NCBI GenBank assembly: GCA_016180425.1 | Contig: JACPBF010000007.1 | Span: 1-64,000 of the forward strand | Length of the DNA: 64,000 nucleotides | Reading direction: 5' to 3' | From: Elusimicrobiota bacterium | GTDB taxonomy: Bacteria; Elusimicrobiota; Elusimicrobia; 2-02-FULL-39-32 | Part shown: one piece after another, positions 32,448 to 42,296 of the stretch | Layout: each line of letters opens with the position of its first letter | Numbering within the stretch: the first letter of the stretch is position 1 | Position numbers and translations under genes: made by a program | Notes under the pieces: generated by a model | Told to the model about the DNA's origin: nothing | What the model saw: the letters and a program-made list of their open reading frames with translations, nothing else | Databases searched by the model: none

Positions 32448-34640
32448 ATGGATTCCTCGCTAACCCAGCCTTTGATTCAAGCCAAACTTGACCTTTCTCT
32501 TTTAAACGAATCACAAAGAGAGGCGGTTACCTATGGCCAGGGACCTTTATTGATTTTTGCAGGAGCTGGCTCAGGAAAGACCAGAGTCATTACCTATAGG
32601 ATTGCCTATTTGTTAGAGTCTCAAGTTCGTCCATGGAATATTTTAGCAGTCACTTTTACCAACAAGGCTGCGGCGGAAATGAGATCTAGGGTATTTCAAT
32701 TAACCGGGACTTCTGGCGCTTCTGTATGGATTTCCACTTATCACTCTTTTTGCGCGCAATTTTTAAGAAAGGAAGGTTCTTTATTTGGCTTGGATAGAAA
32801 TTTTTCAATTTATGATGAAGACGATCAAAAAAAAGTGATTAAAGAATGTTTAAAAGAGCTTAAAATGGATGAAAAAAAAATGAATCCAGGGATGCTGGTA
32901 AATAAAATTTCAAGAGAAAAAGACCGTTTAATGGATGCGGAATCTTTTGCAATTTCCGCGGCGCTATCTAAAGATCCCAACAAGGAGTTATTTAGTTCCA
33001 TTTATTCGTTGTATCAGAATAAGTTAGATAAAGCCCTGTCTTTAGATTTTGGAGATCTTATTCTAAAAACTGTGGAACTTTTGCAAAATTATCCGCAGTT
33101 AAAAGAGAAAATTCAGGAACGTTTTATTTATCTTATGGTAGATGAATATCAGGATACCAATCACGCTCAAGCTGTGCTTACTAAGACAATTGCCGCTCAA
33201 CATAAAAATATTTGCGTGGTAGGGGATGATGATCAGGCAATCTATTCATGGCGGGGAGCAGAGGTAAAAAATATCCTTGAATTTGAAAAAGATTATGGAG
33301 AGGTAAAAATTATTAAATTAGAACAGAATTACCGCAGCGCTCAGCCCATATTGGACGCTGCCTGGAATTTGGTTCAAAATAACGAGATGCGCAGAGAAAA
33401 AAAATTGTGGACCAGCCGGACTTCTAGCTTTCCAGTGCATGTGGAATACATGCAAAATGAATTATGTGAAGCAGAATGGGTGGTTTTAAAGATTAAAGAA
33501 CTTAAAAGTAAAAACAGATTTTTATATTCAAATTTTGCTGTGTTTTACCGTACCAACGCGCAATCCAGAGTTTTAGAAGATGCTTTTAGAAATGAGGATG
33601 TTCCTTACCGCTTGGTGGGGAATGTGCGTTTTTATGAACGAGCAGAAGTAAAAGATCTTTTAGCTTACTTAAGAGTGCTGGTCAACCCTAAGGACGATGT
33701 CAGCTTCAAGCGCATACTTAATATTCCGCCGCGAGGCATTGGAAAAACGACCTTGCAAACCATTGAAACTGCCGCAAATCTTAAGATGATCTCTTTGTTT
33801 GAAGTCTGTTCCCAACAGGAGTTCTTAAAGGTTTGCTCACCCAAGCTTAAAGAGAACATATCGCAGTTTTTAAAATTAATCAATGGCTTGAGACTAGACT
33901 CCCAGAACCTCACTGTCTCTAAAATTTTGAAAAAAATATTAGCGGAAACAAAAATAGTTACAATTTTAGAGGAAGAAGCGGAAAATGATTTTGAATCTGC
34001 GGCGCGATTAGATAACGTGCAGGAATTGATGAATGCAGTAGAAGAATTTGAGGAAAAATCTGAAAGTAAAGACGTAGCCAGTTACCTAGAAACTGTTTCT
34101 TTAATTACAGATTTAGATTTAGGGGAAACTAAAAAAGAGTGCGTTACTTTAATGACCGTGCATATTGCCAAAGGGCTTGAGTTTCCAGTGGTTTTTCTTA
34201 CCGGGTTAGAGGAAGGTCTTTTCCCTTTAGGAGACCTTCAGTTTAGTCAAGAGGATTTGGAAGAAGAAAGACGTCTTGCTTATGTGGGCATGACCCGCGC
34301 CAAAGACCATCTTTTTTTAACAACTGCCGCTAGCCGTAAACTTTTTGGCCAAACTCGCTGGAATTTGCCTTCCAGATTTATAGAGGAAGCAGGTTTAGTT
34401 TCTAAACAATCTTTTAGTTCTCCTAGAGCAGATGTCTATAATCGCTTGGATTCTAACTGGGAAAAGGATTCTTCTGAATTAAAATTTCAAAAAGGAGATC
34501 GGGTCCTTCACTCTGAATTTGGCCATGGGGTGATTCTTAATAGAAGCGGTTCTGGGGAAGATTTAAAGGTGGTGGTTCAGTTTGACTCTGGACAATGGAA
34601 GAAACTTTTAGTGAAATATGCTTGTTTAACCCGTAGCTAA
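32448..34640 (+). CDS. pcrA: ATP-dependent DNA helicase PcrA/UvrD
   Basis: This 730-residue superfamily 1A helicase unwinds DNA 3' to 5' in repair and replication restart. It has the Q motif LNESQREAV, Walker A GAGSGKT (39-45), motif Ia LAVTFTNKAA, motif II VDEYQDTN, motif III GDDDQAIYSWRGA, motif IV EQNYRS, motif V TVHIAKGLEFPVVFLTG and motif VI RLAYVGMTRAKD. The C-terminal 50 residues (FQKGDRVLHSEFGHGVI) form the Tudor-like RNA polymerase-binding tail typical of PcrA. It lies 19 bp after the kinase gene. Confidence 0.95.
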   Translation: MDSSLTQPLIQAKLDLSLLNESQREAVTYGQGPLLIFAGAGSGKTRVITYRIAYLLESQVRPWNILAVTFTNKAAAEMRSRVFQLTGTSGASVWISTYHSFCAQFLRKEGSLFGLDRNFSIYDEDDQKKVIKECLKELKMDEKKMNPGMLVNKISREKDRLMDAESFAISAALSKDPNKELFSSIYSLYQNKLDKALSLDFGDLILKTVELLQNYPQLKEKIQERFIYLMVDEYQDTNHAQAVLTKTIAAQHKNICVVGDDDQAIYSWRGAEVKNILEFEKDYGEVKIIKLEQNYRSAQPILDAAWNLVQNNEMRREKKLWTSRTSSFPVHVEYMQNELCEAEWVVLKIKELKSKNRFLYSNFAVFYRTNAQSRVLEDAFRNEDVPYRLVGNVRFYERAEVKDLLAYLRVLVNPKDDVSFKRILNIPPRGIGKTTLQTIETAANLKMISLFEVCSQQEFLKVCSPKLKENISQFLKLINGLRLDSQNLTVSKILKKILAETKIVTILEEEAENDFESAARLDNVQELMNAVEEFEEKSESKDVASYLETVSLITDLDLGETKKECVTLMTVHIAKGLEFPVVFLTGLEEGLFPLGDLQFSQEDLEEERRLAYVGMTRAKDHLFLTTAASRKLFGQTRWNLPSRFIEEAGLVSKQSFSSPRADVYNRLDSNWEKDSSELKFQKGDRVLHSEFGHGVILNRSGSGEDLKVVVQFDSGQWKKLLVKYACLTRS

Positions 34641-34690
34641 AAAAAGTTTTTGTTGGATTATAGGGGACTATAAGGAAAAGGGAAAATAAT

Positions 34691-34978
34691 ATGGCTATTA
34701 GCATGAAAGATGTTGAAAAAGTAGCGCGTTTAGCGCGGCTGGCTCTTACAGAAGAGGAAAAAGAAAATTTTAGAGCGCAACTAAGCCATATTCTGGATTA
34801 TATGGAGAAATTGAAAAAGGTGGATACCAGCTCTTTAGAAGCTACGGCGCATCCTTTTATAACAAAAACAGGCTGGAGGGAGGATCAGGTTTTTCCTTGG
34901 GGAGAAGCTGAAAAGATTTTGAAAAATTCTCCGGAAAAAGAGGAAACATTTTTTAAAGTTAAAAAGGTGATAGAGTAA
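34691..34978 (+). CDS. gatC: Asp/Glu-tRNA amidotransferase subunit C
   Basis: GatC is the small subunit that stabilises GatA on GatB in the enzyme converting Asp-tRNA-Asn or Glu-tRNA-Gln to the amide form. The 95-residue protein shows [30 protein letters not shown] and [12 protein letters not shown], the family pattern. It is followed 10 bp later by gatA. gatB is not in the window. Confidence 0.95.
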   Translation: MAISMKDVEKVARLARLALTEEEKENFRAQLSHILDYMEKLKKVDTSSLEATAHPFITKTGWREDQVFPWGEAEKILKNSPEKEETFFKVKKVIE

Positions 34979-34988
34979 AAATAAATGT

Positions 34989-36455
34989 ATGGAACTTAAT
35001 TTTTTTTCAGCGTCAGAGATTGTTAAAAATATAAAGGAAAAGAAAATTTCTTGCGTAGAAGTGACGCGCTCTTTTTTAGAGAGATCTAAGAAAATAAATC
35101 CTCTAGTTCAATCTTTTCTTTTTTTGAATGAGGAAAAAGCTTTAGAGCAGGCTGGAAACCTGGATAAGAAAATAGTAAAAAATGGTTCTTTGGGAAAATT
35201 GGCAGGGGTCCCGATTGCGATTAAAGATAATATTTGCGTTCAAGACCTTCAGGTAACCTGCTCCTCTAAAATTTTGCAGAATTTTATTTCTCCGTATGAT
35301 GCCACAGTCATAAAGAAATTACTAAAGGAAGATGCGATCATACTAGGCAAAACCAATCTGGATGAGTTCGCCATGGGCTCTTCCACGGAAAATTCCGCTT
35401 TTATAACTACTAAAAATCCATGGGATTTAAATAGAGTCCCAGGTGGTTCTAGCGGCGGATCTGCAAGCGCTGTATCCAGCCGCATGGCGCCAATTGCTTT
35501 AGGTTCAGATACCGGCGGGTCTATTCGCCAGCCAGCAAGTTTTTGCGGCGTGATTGGTTTAAAGCCAACCTATGGAAGAGTTTCTAGGTTTGGATTAGTT
35601 GCTTTTGCTTCTTCCTTAGACCAAATCGGTCCATTTGCTGTTACGGCTGAAGATTGCGCTCTGCTTTTGCAAGTTATATCTGGTTATGACAGTTTAGATT
35701 CTACTTCTTCGGAGATCGCAGTCCCAGCGTATGTCAATCAAATTAAACAACCTTTGAGTCGTTTAAGGATTGGAATTCCAAAAGAATATTTTGTGGATGG
35801 GTTGGATCAAGAAGTAAGGGAAAAAGTTATTCAGGCTGTGAAAGTTTTTGAAAGCATTGGGATAAAAGTAGAAGAGGTTTCTTTGCCTCACACAGAATAT
35901 GCTATAAGCGTTTATTATATTTTAGCTCCATCTGAAGCCAGCGCAAATCTTGCGCGCTATGATGGGGTTCGGTACGGCCATCGCTCAAAAAGAGCCGCAT
36001 CTCTTTTAGAGATGTATGAAAATTCAAGGGATGAAGGTTTTGGCCCAGAAGTAAAAAGAAGAATCATGTTGGGTACTTACGCGCTTTCTTCTGGTTATTA
36101 TGATGCCTATTACGCAAAAGCTCAAAAGGTGAGAACATTAATTCGTCAGGACTTTGAAAAAGTTTTTGAAAAAGTAGATGTACTCATTACCCCCACCTCG
36201 CCTACCCCGCCATTTTGTTTTGGGGAGAAAGTTTCTGATCCGCTGCAAATGTATTTGTCTGATATTTTTACGATCTCTTGCAATTTAGCCGGGCTTCCAG
36301 GGATTTCGATCCCATGCGGTTTTTCTAATAAGGGGCTTCCCATTGGGTTCCAAATTTTAGGAAAACCTTATGATGAAACCACTCTTTTACAAATGGCATA
36401 TCAGTATCAAATGAACACCAACTGGCATGAAGAGATTCCTGATCCAGCAGAATAA
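34989..36455 (+). CDS. gatA: Asp/Glu-tRNA amidotransferase subunit A
   Basis: GatA is the glutaminase subunit that frees ammonia for transamidation. The 488-residue amidase-signature protein has the catalytic lysine in [10 protein letters not shown], the Ser-cisSer pair in [12 protein letters not shown], and [16 protein letters not shown] with the nucleophilic serine. Downstream [20 protein letters not shown] and TPTSPTPPF are also typical. gatC precedes it directly. The usual third gene, gatB, is replaced by a FIST-domain gene, so gatB must lie elsewhere. Confidence 0.96.
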   Translation: MELNFFSASEIVKNIKEKKISCVEVTRSFLERSKKINPLVQSFLFLNEEKALEQAGNLDKKIVKNGSLGKLAGVPIAIKDNICVQDLQVTCSSKILQNFISPYDATVIKKLLKEDAIILGKTNLDEFAMGSSTENSAFITTKNPWDLNRVPGGSSGGSASAVSSRMAPIALGSDTGGSIRQPASFCGVIGLKPTYGRVSRFGLVAFASSLDQIGPFAVTAEDCALLLQVISGYDSLDSTSSEIAVPAYVNQIKQPLSRLRIGIPKEYFVDGLDQEVREKVIQAVKVFESIGIKVEEVSLPHTEYAISVYYILAPSEASANLARYDGVRYGHRSKRAASLLEMYENSRDEGFGPEVKRRIMLGTYALSSGYYDAYYAKAQKVRTLIRQDFEKVFEKVDVLITPTSPTPPFCFGEKVSDPLQMYLSDIFTISCNLAGLPGISIPCGFSNKGLPIGFQILGKPYDETTLLQMAYQYQMNTNWHEEIPDPAE

Positions 36456-36469
36456 GTGAGGAATCCTTA

Positions 36470-37672
36470 ATGCGTTGGTTCTCTACGCTCTCACAAAACC
36501 AAAATACGGAAAATAATCTGCGTGAATCTTTAGATCAGATTAAAAGCGCATGGGGAAATGAAGCGATAGACTTATTAACTCTTTTTATTTCTCCCAGTTT
36601 TGAGAAAGATTATAAAAAAATTCAGATTTTTATTTTAGAACATTTGAACCCAAGGGTTCTTATTGGCTGTTCAGCGGCCGGCATTATTGGCGGCGGGAAT
36701 GAGATTGAAACCAAGCCTGCCATTAGTATTTCAGTAGCGCGCATGAACGATGTTTCTTTAAGAGCTTTTAAGATTGAGGATACGGATCTTCCTGATTTAG
36801 ATTCCAGCCCAAAAAGTTGGGAAAAATGTATAGGAGTAGAACGTTCGGTTGAACCTCATTTCTTGATCTTGGCTGATCCTTTTTCTATTCGGATAGAAAA
36901 TCTTGTCTCAGGGTTAGATTATGCGTACCCTCATTCTGTTAAAGTGGGCGGGTTGGCAAGCGGGGCAGAAGCTCCATGTAAAAATGGACTTTTTTTAGAT
37001 CACCAGCTTTACAGAGATGGAGCGGTAGGAATCGCATTTTCCGGTAACATTGAGCTGGATACTCTGGTGGCTCAGGGCTGCAGGCCCATAGGCAAACCAT
37101 TTCAAATTACAGCTTGCGAACAAAATTTACTTTTAGGAATAGATGGGAAACCGCCTTTAGAAGTTCTGGAAGAAATTTTTAGCACTTTGACTACAAGAGA
37201 TCAAGATTTGATTCAGCATTCTTTATTTTTAGGCATTGCCGCCACAATCACGGTTAAGACAAATTTAGGGCCAGGTGATTTTTTAATCCGCAATATTCTT
37301 GCAGCTGACTCGAAACATGGATCCTTAGCGATTGGCAATCTTTTAAGAATAGGGCAGACAGTTCAATTCCATTTAAGGGATGCGCAAACTTCGCATGAAG
37401 ATTTAGAAGAGGTTCTATCTAAATATTCCAGCCGCAAAGGGCCTTTTTCTGAAGAAAGAGTTTCATCCATGGGAGCGCTCCTTTTTTCCTGCGTGGGACG
37501 AGGATCCTATCTTTATAAAGCGCCTAACCATGACACTAACCTTTTCCACAAAATTGTTGGACACCTTCCTTTAGCAGGATTTTTTTGTAACGGGGAAATT
37601 GGGCCTGTGGGCGGAACTACCTACATCCATGGCTATACCAGCTGTTTTGGACTTTTTAGCTCCAAAAAGTAG
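36470..37672 (+). CDS. FIST-domain sensory protein (FIST_N and FIST_C)
   Basis: The 400-residue protein starts 14 bp after gatA. The N-terminal part (about 10-200) contains LIGCSAAGIIGGGNEIE and PHSVKVGGLASGAE, the C-terminal part (about 220-400) GDFLIRNILAADSKHGSLAI and GALLFSCVGRGSYLY plus LAGFFCNGEIGPVGG, fitting FIST_N and FIST_C. FIST proteins are thought to bind small ligands such as amino acids and to act in signalling. No signal peptide or membrane segment is seen, so it is probably cytoplasmic. The ligand is unknown, and the link to gatCA is positional only. Confidence 0.88.
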   Translation: MRWFSTLSQNQNTENNLRESLDQIKSAWGNEAIDLLTLFISPSFEKDYKKIQIFILEHLNPRVLIGCSAAGIIGGGNEIETKPAISISVARMNDVSLRAFKIEDTDLPDLDSSPKSWEKCIGVERSVEPHFLILADPFSIRIENLVSGLDYAYPHSVKVGGLASGAEAPCKNGLFLDHQLYRDGAVGIAFSGNIELDTLVAQGCRPIGKPFQITACEQNLLLGIDGKPPLEVLEEIFSTLTTRDQDLIQHSLFLGIAATITVKTNLGPGDFLIRNILAADSKHGSLAIGNLLRIGQTVQFHLRDAQTSHEDLEEVLSKYSSRKGPFSEERVSSMGALLFSCVGRGSYLYKAPNHDTNLFHKIVGHLPLAGFFCNGEIGPVGGTTYIHGYTSCFGLFSSKK

Positions 37673-37681
37673 CTGGATTTT

Positions 37682-38233
37682 TCATCTTGATCGGCTATAT
37701 TTTCCCATTAAACTACTTTCAGCCAAGACATGACCTTTCATAGCTTTCAGCAGATCTTCTTTTGTAGCTCCATGTTGAAGTGTGAGCATTTGATCTAGGG
37801 CATAGAGCTTAAAATAGTAACGATGGATTCCACTTGGAGGGCAGGGCCCGCCATAACCAATTTTTTTAAAATCAGTTATTCCCTGTTTTGTGCCATCTTT
37901 TAATTCTTGTTCTTTTGGAAAATCCTCTTTTAAAGCACGAGTTGCTGAAGGAATATTATAGATGACCCAATGCACCCATGTTCCCATAGGAGCGTCTGGA
38001 TCATCGCTAATTAAAGCAAAACTTTTAGTCCCATTTGGCGGTTCATTCCAAGCTAGCGGCGGTGAAATATCTTCCTCATCACAGGTATATCTAGAAGGGA
38101 TCATTGAGCCTTCCTTAAAAGCAGATGATTTAATTTCTAAAGTCATTTTTTTATCTCCTTTATTTTTAACTGCCTGCAAGATGGAACAAAAATAAACACT
38201 AACCAGAAAAGCTGCGATTATTTTTTTTATCAT
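37682..38233 (-). CDS. YbhB/YbcL (PEBP) family protein, exported
   Basis: The 183-residue protein has an N-terminal signal sequence (about 1-21), then the phosphatidylethanolamine-binding-protein fold: IPSRYTCDEEDISPPLAW, SDDPDAPMGTWVHWVIYNIP, GYGGPCPPSGIHRYYFKLYA. These DPDAP and GIHRY motifs line the ligand pocket in the family. The biochemical role of bacterial members is unclear. It converges on the FIST gene, with only 9 bp between the stops. Confidence 0.9.
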   Translation of the reverse strand: MIKKIIAAFLVSVYFCSILQAVKNKGDKKMTLEIKSSAFKEGSMIPSRYTCDEEDISPPLAWNEPPNGTKSFALISDDPDAPMGTWVHWVIYNIPSATRALKEDFPKEQELKDGTKQGITDFKKIGYGGPCPPSGIHRYYFKLYALDQMLTLQHGATKEDLLKAMKGHVLAESSLMGKYSRSR

Positions 38234-38387
38234 ATTTTCATTTTAGTAATTTGTTTGGGAGATTAACAATTCTAGTGCAGTGCAGCTTTAAAAAATTGAG
38301 AATTTTTCGCACTGCCCCACAAAGAGCGCGTTGTGGATGAACTACACTGATATAAATTATTTGGTAAAATAAATGTTATTTTCTAAT

Positions 38388-38462
38388 GCCGGGGTAGCTC
38401 AGCCTGGTTAGAGCAATCGCTTCATAAGCGAGAGGTCGAGAGTTCAACTCTCTCCCCCGGCA
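38388..38462 (+). tRNA. tRNA with CAT anticodon (elongator Met, or Ile2)
   Basis: All arms fold: acceptor GCCGGGG/CCCCGGC, D stem GCTC/GAGC, anticodon loop TTCATAA, T stem GAGAG/CTCTC around TTCAACT. G1-C72 is paired, which excludes the initiator type. CCA is not encoded. The outermost anticodon-stem pair is an A-G mismatch. A CAT anticodon may be read as methionine or, after lysidine modification by TilS (encoded in this window), as isoleucine; I cannot tell which. Confidence 0.93.
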
Positions 38463-38481
38463 GTTTAAATATCCTTCTAGT

Positions 38482-40125
38482 TTAAAGCTCTGCCAAAGAA
38501 AAATTTTGATTGAGCTGAGTCACTTTTTTTGAAGATTTAACTATTGGTAATTCTGAGTAAAAAATATTATTGGAAAAAGTAGGATAAAGAATAAATTGCC
38601 TGGCTGAACTTTTGTAGCCTAAAATGATTGGCAATTCCTTGTTTAAATAATTTTCTATTTTCGTTTTCCTTTGGATAAATTCAGGCAGTTCATTTCCAAT
38701 ATATTCCATTCTTCTTTGGGCATAATATTCATAAATTGGGTTGGGCTGTTTGTTTCCTTGCAGCCAAATAAACTGTTCCGGAACAAATATGATGTCTCCA
38801 TAGTTTGTATGTTTTTTTAGCTCTTTGCTCAATTCTATCGTTTCAATCAGCGTACTTTGAGGACTTTTAATGGTCCAACATCGAATCGGACGGATCCAGT
38901 TAGGGTATTCTCCTAAATAAGTAATTGTGTGAGAAATTGATTTAATATTTATTATTAACAATCCAACTACAAAAGCAATTTTAAATGTCATTCTTCTTTC
39001 ACGCCTTATCAGGTTTAACCCTTCTAATATTGTAAAAGCCAGAATAATTGAAATGAATGGATAAATTTGACGCACCATGGTTTGAGCAAAGTTCCAAGCA
39101 GCCTGCATTCCAAGGTGCCACCAAACAAGTGTTGAGATCAAAAAAACAAAAAGTGTTTTATAGAGCTGCTGAATGTTTTGAAGCGTATTTTTAACTTGAG
39201 TTAAATAGCTGAAGATTAAGACCAGTATGAAAAGTTGTGGCCAGCGCAAACCATAATTCATTTTTAACCAGCCAAGCATGTTGAGTGTAAGTTTAGAGAA
39301 GTCTAACCATAACTTGTTGATAGAAAAGGGTTGAGCAAGACGAGCTGAAGCGATGTTAGATAAATCTTGATAAGCATTTTTTAATCCATGAAGAAGCCAA
39401 GCATTTTGCAGCAGATGCAGAATAAAGCCAGCGAGAGGAGCAAGTAAAAAAATAGAAATTTTTAAAACATTTTGTTTAAAATTTTTGCGCAATAAGAGAT
39501 GATACCCTAAAATAAACAGGGGAATAAATAAGATATAGTCGAATGAGTTAAAAGACTCTAGGAAAAAAAGAATCCATGCAGAGAGAGTCTTTAAGGTTGC
39601 TTTTTTAGGTTCTTGATCTCCTAACACATAAAATAAAAGGCCTCCATAGACAAAAAATTCCGAATAGGTGTAAGGAGAAAGACCATCCATATAATCTAGA
39701 AACCCAACTGAAATTCCTATGAAGAATACGCTTATAAAGGCAAGGGATTGGTTCAAAAGCCGTTTTATCAGAAGATAAAAAAATAAGAGCCAGGCGGTGG
39801 AAAGGAATACACTCATCATTCTATTTTTCCATGGTTCAGGTCCAAAAATTTTAATGACCAGACCATTTAGAATGGCGCTTAGAGGAGGGTAGTGAGTGTA
39901 GTAGCCTAGCTTATTTTCAGTTCCATATCTTTCTCCAAGGTGTCCGGGATGATAGTAAGGTAAAAAATAATGTTTTTTAAAACCCTCTTCGGCAAAGTGC
40001 GTGGCAGCATTTAGATTTTGAGCTTCGCCAGGAGCCCACGCTCCCCATCGGTACTCCTCTTTTACCCTGCTTAGTCCAAAAAGCAAAATAACAAATAAAT
40101 AGAGCGCTAAATACCGATTCCACAT
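38482..40125 (-). CDS. GT-C family membrane glycosyltransferase (PMT/ArnT-like)
   Basis: The 547-residue protein has about ten hydrophobic segments and a short periplasmic C-terminal domain (from about 440). The first loop contains WAPGEAQNLNAATHF and then LGYYTHYPPLSAILNGLV, placed like the acidic catalytic motif and YPPL segment of GT39/ArnT-type enzymes that use polyprenyl-phosphate sugars. The sugar and acceptor are not predictable. It stands between a tRNA gene and a repeat-rich intergenic region. Confidence 0.72.
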   Translation of the reverse strand: MWNRYLALYLFVILLFGLSRVKEEYRWGAWAPGEAQNLNAATHFAEEGFKKHYFLPYYHPGHLGERYGTENKLGYYTHYPPLSAILNGLVIKIFGPEPWKNRMMSVFLSTAWLLFFYLLIKRLLNQSLAFISVFFIGISVGFLDYMDGLSPYTYSEFFVYGGLLFYVLGDQEPKKATLKTLSAWILFFLESFNSFDYILFIPLFILGYHLLLRKNFKQNVLKISIFLLAPLAGFILHLLQNAWLLHGLKNAYQDLSNIASARLAQPFSINKLWLDFSKLTLNMLGWLKMNYGLRWPQLFILVLIFSYLTQVKNTLQNIQQLYKTLFVFLISTLVWWHLGMQAAWNFAQTMVRQIYPFISIILAFTILEGLNLIRRERRMTFKIAFVVGLLIINIKSISHTITYLGEYPNWIRPIRCWTIKSPQSTLIETIELSKELKKHTNYGDIIFVPEQFIWLQGNKQPNPIYEYYAQRRMEYIGNELPEFIQRKTKIENYLNKELPIILGYKSSARQFILYPTFSNNIFYSELPIVKSSKKVTQLNQNFSLAEL

Positions 40126-40166
40126 CTATTTCATTTTACGATATTTTTTTGGTAGGAACCAAACAT

Positions 40167-40289
40167 TTGCAATATTCGGTTTAAAATTTTGATATGATTT
40201 TATCATTCTTAAACCACCATTGGATTAAACCCAACTTTTGCAATCTTGCGTGTCGAATCCAACGTCCTATTGCAAAATACGGGTTAAAA
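40167..40289. repeat. Three copies of a 20-nt intergenic motif (direct, inverted, direct)
   Basis: The motif TTGCAAAATACGGGTTAAAA is at 40270-40289. A variant with 17 of 20 matches (TTGCAATATTCGGTTTAAAA) is at 40167-40186, and an inverted form (TTAAACCCAACTTTTGCAA) at 40225-40243 that can pair with the last copy as a stem-loop. Related sequences lie just upstream of other genes: AATACGGGTTGAA at 6823 and CAAAATACGGGTTCAA at 16265. Function unknown. Confidence 0.6.
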
Positions 40290-40314
40290 GAAGTCATTGT
40301 GATTTTCACACCTA

Positions 40315-41166
40315 ATGATGGCGAGGATATTCCCTATGAAAAAAATCATTCGCATTGGACACAGTCCTGACCCAGACGATGCTTTTATGTTTTATGGCCT
40401 GGCTAAAAAGCGTGTTTCTATTAACGGCTATGAAATTGAACATGTTATTTTAGACATTCAAACCTTAAATGAGAGCGCTTTAAAATCTGAACTGGATATT
40501 ACTGCCATTTCCGCCGCGGTTTATCCTTTTGTGGCGGAAGATTATTGGATTCTTTCCTGCGGAGCGAGCGTGGGTCGTAATTACGGGCCAATCCTTGTAG
40601 CTAAGAAAAATTTTAATCATTCAGATTTAAAGGGTAAAAAAATTGCTGTCCCTGGACTTCAAACCACAGCTTATCTGCTTTTAAAGATATTTTTAAAGGA
40701 TTTTAAACCTGTGCCCATGGATTTTAAAGAGATTATTCCTGCGGTATTAAAAGATGAAGTAGATCTAGGATTAGTGATCCATGAGGGACAACTTAATTTT
40801 TCTTCTTACGGATTAGAAAAATGTTTGGATTTAGGAAATTGCTGGTTTGAAAAATTCAATCTTCCCATTCCTTTAGGTTTGGATGTGGTAAAAAAAGATT
40901 TGGGTTTGGCAATGGCTAAAAAGATTAAAGAGGCTCTTGTTCAAAGCATTCAATATGCAATGGAAAACGAAAGTCAAGCTTTGGAGTACGCTTTGGAGTT
41001 TGGACGAGGGATTTCTAAAGAAAGCGCAAAGAAGTTTGTAGGCATGTATGTGAATGAAGATACTTTAGATTTAGGGAATGACGGTTCTTTGGCTTTAGAA
41101 AAACTTTTTGGTTTAGGTTATGAGTTTGGATTTTTTAAGGAAATGATATTGCCAGAAATCATTTAG
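40315..41166 (+). CDS. mqnD: 1,4-dihydroxy-6-naphthoate synthase (futalosine pathway)
   Basis: MqnD splits cyclic dehypoxanthine futalosine to give 1,4-dihydroxy-6-naphthoate, a menaquinone precursor. The 283-residue protein has the periplasmic-binding-protein-like fold of this family: GHSPDPDDAFMFYGL, ITAISAAVYPFVAEDYWIL, GASVGRNYGPILVA, GLVIHEGQLNF and LPIPLGLDVV. The conserved part begins at Met8 (40336), which may be the true start. It converges on mqnC, which makes its substrate. Confidence 0.92.
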   Translation: MMARIFPMKKIIRIGHSPDPDDAFMFYGLAKKRVSINGYEIEHVILDIQTLNESALKSELDITAISAAVYPFVAEDYWILSCGASVGRNYGPILVAKKNFNHSDLKGKKIAVPGLQTTAYLLLKIFLKDFKPVPMDFKEIIPAVLKDEVDLGLVIHEGQLNFSSYGLEKCLDLGNCWFEKFNLPIPLGLDVVKKDLGLAMAKKIKEALVQSIQYAMENESQALEYALEFGRGISKESAKKFVGMYVNEDTLDLGNDGSLALEKLFGLGYEFGFFKEMILPEII

Positions 41167-41202
41167 ATTATGGTAAAGAAGCGCAAAGAGCGTTACTGGG
41201 GT

Positions 41203-42291
41203 TCAGTATTCTTTTGAGTGAATTTTTAAGATGTTGTAAAGCGTGTCTCTTTGGGCAGGGATAAAGTGAGCTTCTTGAATCAAAGTTATGATTTCTTCCA
41301 GAGTTGTTTTATTAATGTGGTCAGTGGCGCGGTGAACGTTTTCCTCAAAAATAGTTCCTCCAAAATCATCCGCGCCAAAGTGAAGCGCCATCTGGCCTGT
41401 TTTTTTTCCTTCAGAAAACCAGGATGCCTGAATATGAGGAAAGTTATCTAAGTAGATTCTGGAAAAAGCGATGATCCTTAGATAATCGTTAGAAAAAGTT
41501 TTATGGGGTAGCTTGTGTTCAAGGGGAGTATGGTTGGGTTTAAAACTCCAGGGGATAAAAGCTGTAAAGCCGTTTGTTTCATCTTGTAATTGACGAATCT
41601 GTCCTAAATGCTCTACTATGTCTTCTTTAGTTTCAATGTGACCATACATCATAGTGGCTGTAGATTTAATTCCTATTTGATGAGCAGTTTTGTGAACCTC
41701 CAGCCATTTTTCAGGACCCCCTTTTTTAGGGCTGATTCTTTTTCTGACCCTTTCTGTTAAAATCTCCGCTCCTCCACCAGGCAAAGAAAACTGACCCGCT
41801 TCTTTTAATTTTTCTAAAACCTCGCGAACGGGAATTCTTTCCACTTCTGCCATATTTTGAATTTCAGAAGCTGTAAAAAAATGAGGCGTTATTTTTGGAA
41901 ACCGTTTTCGGGTTTCTCGCACAAGCGCGCAATAATATTCTAAAGGTAAATTTGGATTATGCCCTCCCTGCAAAAGCACTGTGGTTGCGCCCTTGAGCTC
42001 CGCATTTTTTATCTTCTCCATCACCTCTTCTAAATTTAAAGTATAGGAATCTTTCGCGCCTGGCTTTCTATAAAAAGCGCAGAAGGAGCAGTCTGTAATG
42101 CATACATTGGTATAGTTGGGGTTTGAATCTATCACAAACGTCACTAAATTTTTTGGATTTTTTTGAAACCTCATTTTTTCTGCTAAGCTCCCAAGTTCAA
42201 GCAAATCTAAATTTTTAAAAATTTCAAGACCTTCTTCAGGAGTCAATCGTTTTTGAGTTTTAATTTTTGATGGTTCGGTTAAGGTATTCAT
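41203..42291 (-). CDS. mqnC: Cyclic dehypoxanthine futalosine synthase (radical SAM)
   Basis: MqnC uses a [4Fe-4S] cluster and S-adenosylmethionine to cyclise dehypoxanthine futalosine. The 362-residue protein has VTFVIDSNPNYTNVCITDC with the cluster cysteines CxxxCxxC at 64, 68 and 71, then QGGHNP, LPGGGAEIL, ATMMYGHIE, QDETNGFTAFIPW and GADDFGGTIFEENVH. The TNVCITDCSFCAFYR form and the ASW segment fit MqnC better than the related MqnE. It lies 5 bp after aroB and converges on mqnD. Confidence 0.93.
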   Translation of the reverse strand: MNTLTEPSKIKTQKRLTPEEGLEIFKNLDLLELGSLAEKMRFQKNPKNLVTFVIDSNPNYTNVCITDCSFCAFYRKPGAKDSYTLNLEEVMEKIKNAELKGATTVLLQGGHNPNLPLEYYCALVRETRKRFPKITPHFFTASEIQNMAEVERIPVREVLEKLKEAGQFSLPGGGAEILTERVRKRISPKKGGPEKWLEVHKTAHQIGIKSTATMMYGHIETKEDIVEHLGQIRQLQDETNGFTAFIPWSFKPNHTPLEHKLPHKTFSNDYLRIIAFSRIYLDNFPHIQASWFSEGKKTGQMALHFGADDFGGTIFEENVHRATDHINKTTLEEIITLIQEAHFIPAQRDTLYNILKIHSKEY

Positions 42292-42296
42292 ATCTT

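Noticed and set aside
37650-37700. Bidirectional terminator between the FIST and YbhB genes
   Set aside because: CTTTTT/AAAAAG near the FIST stop can pair, but the stem has almost no GC and lies inside the coding end.
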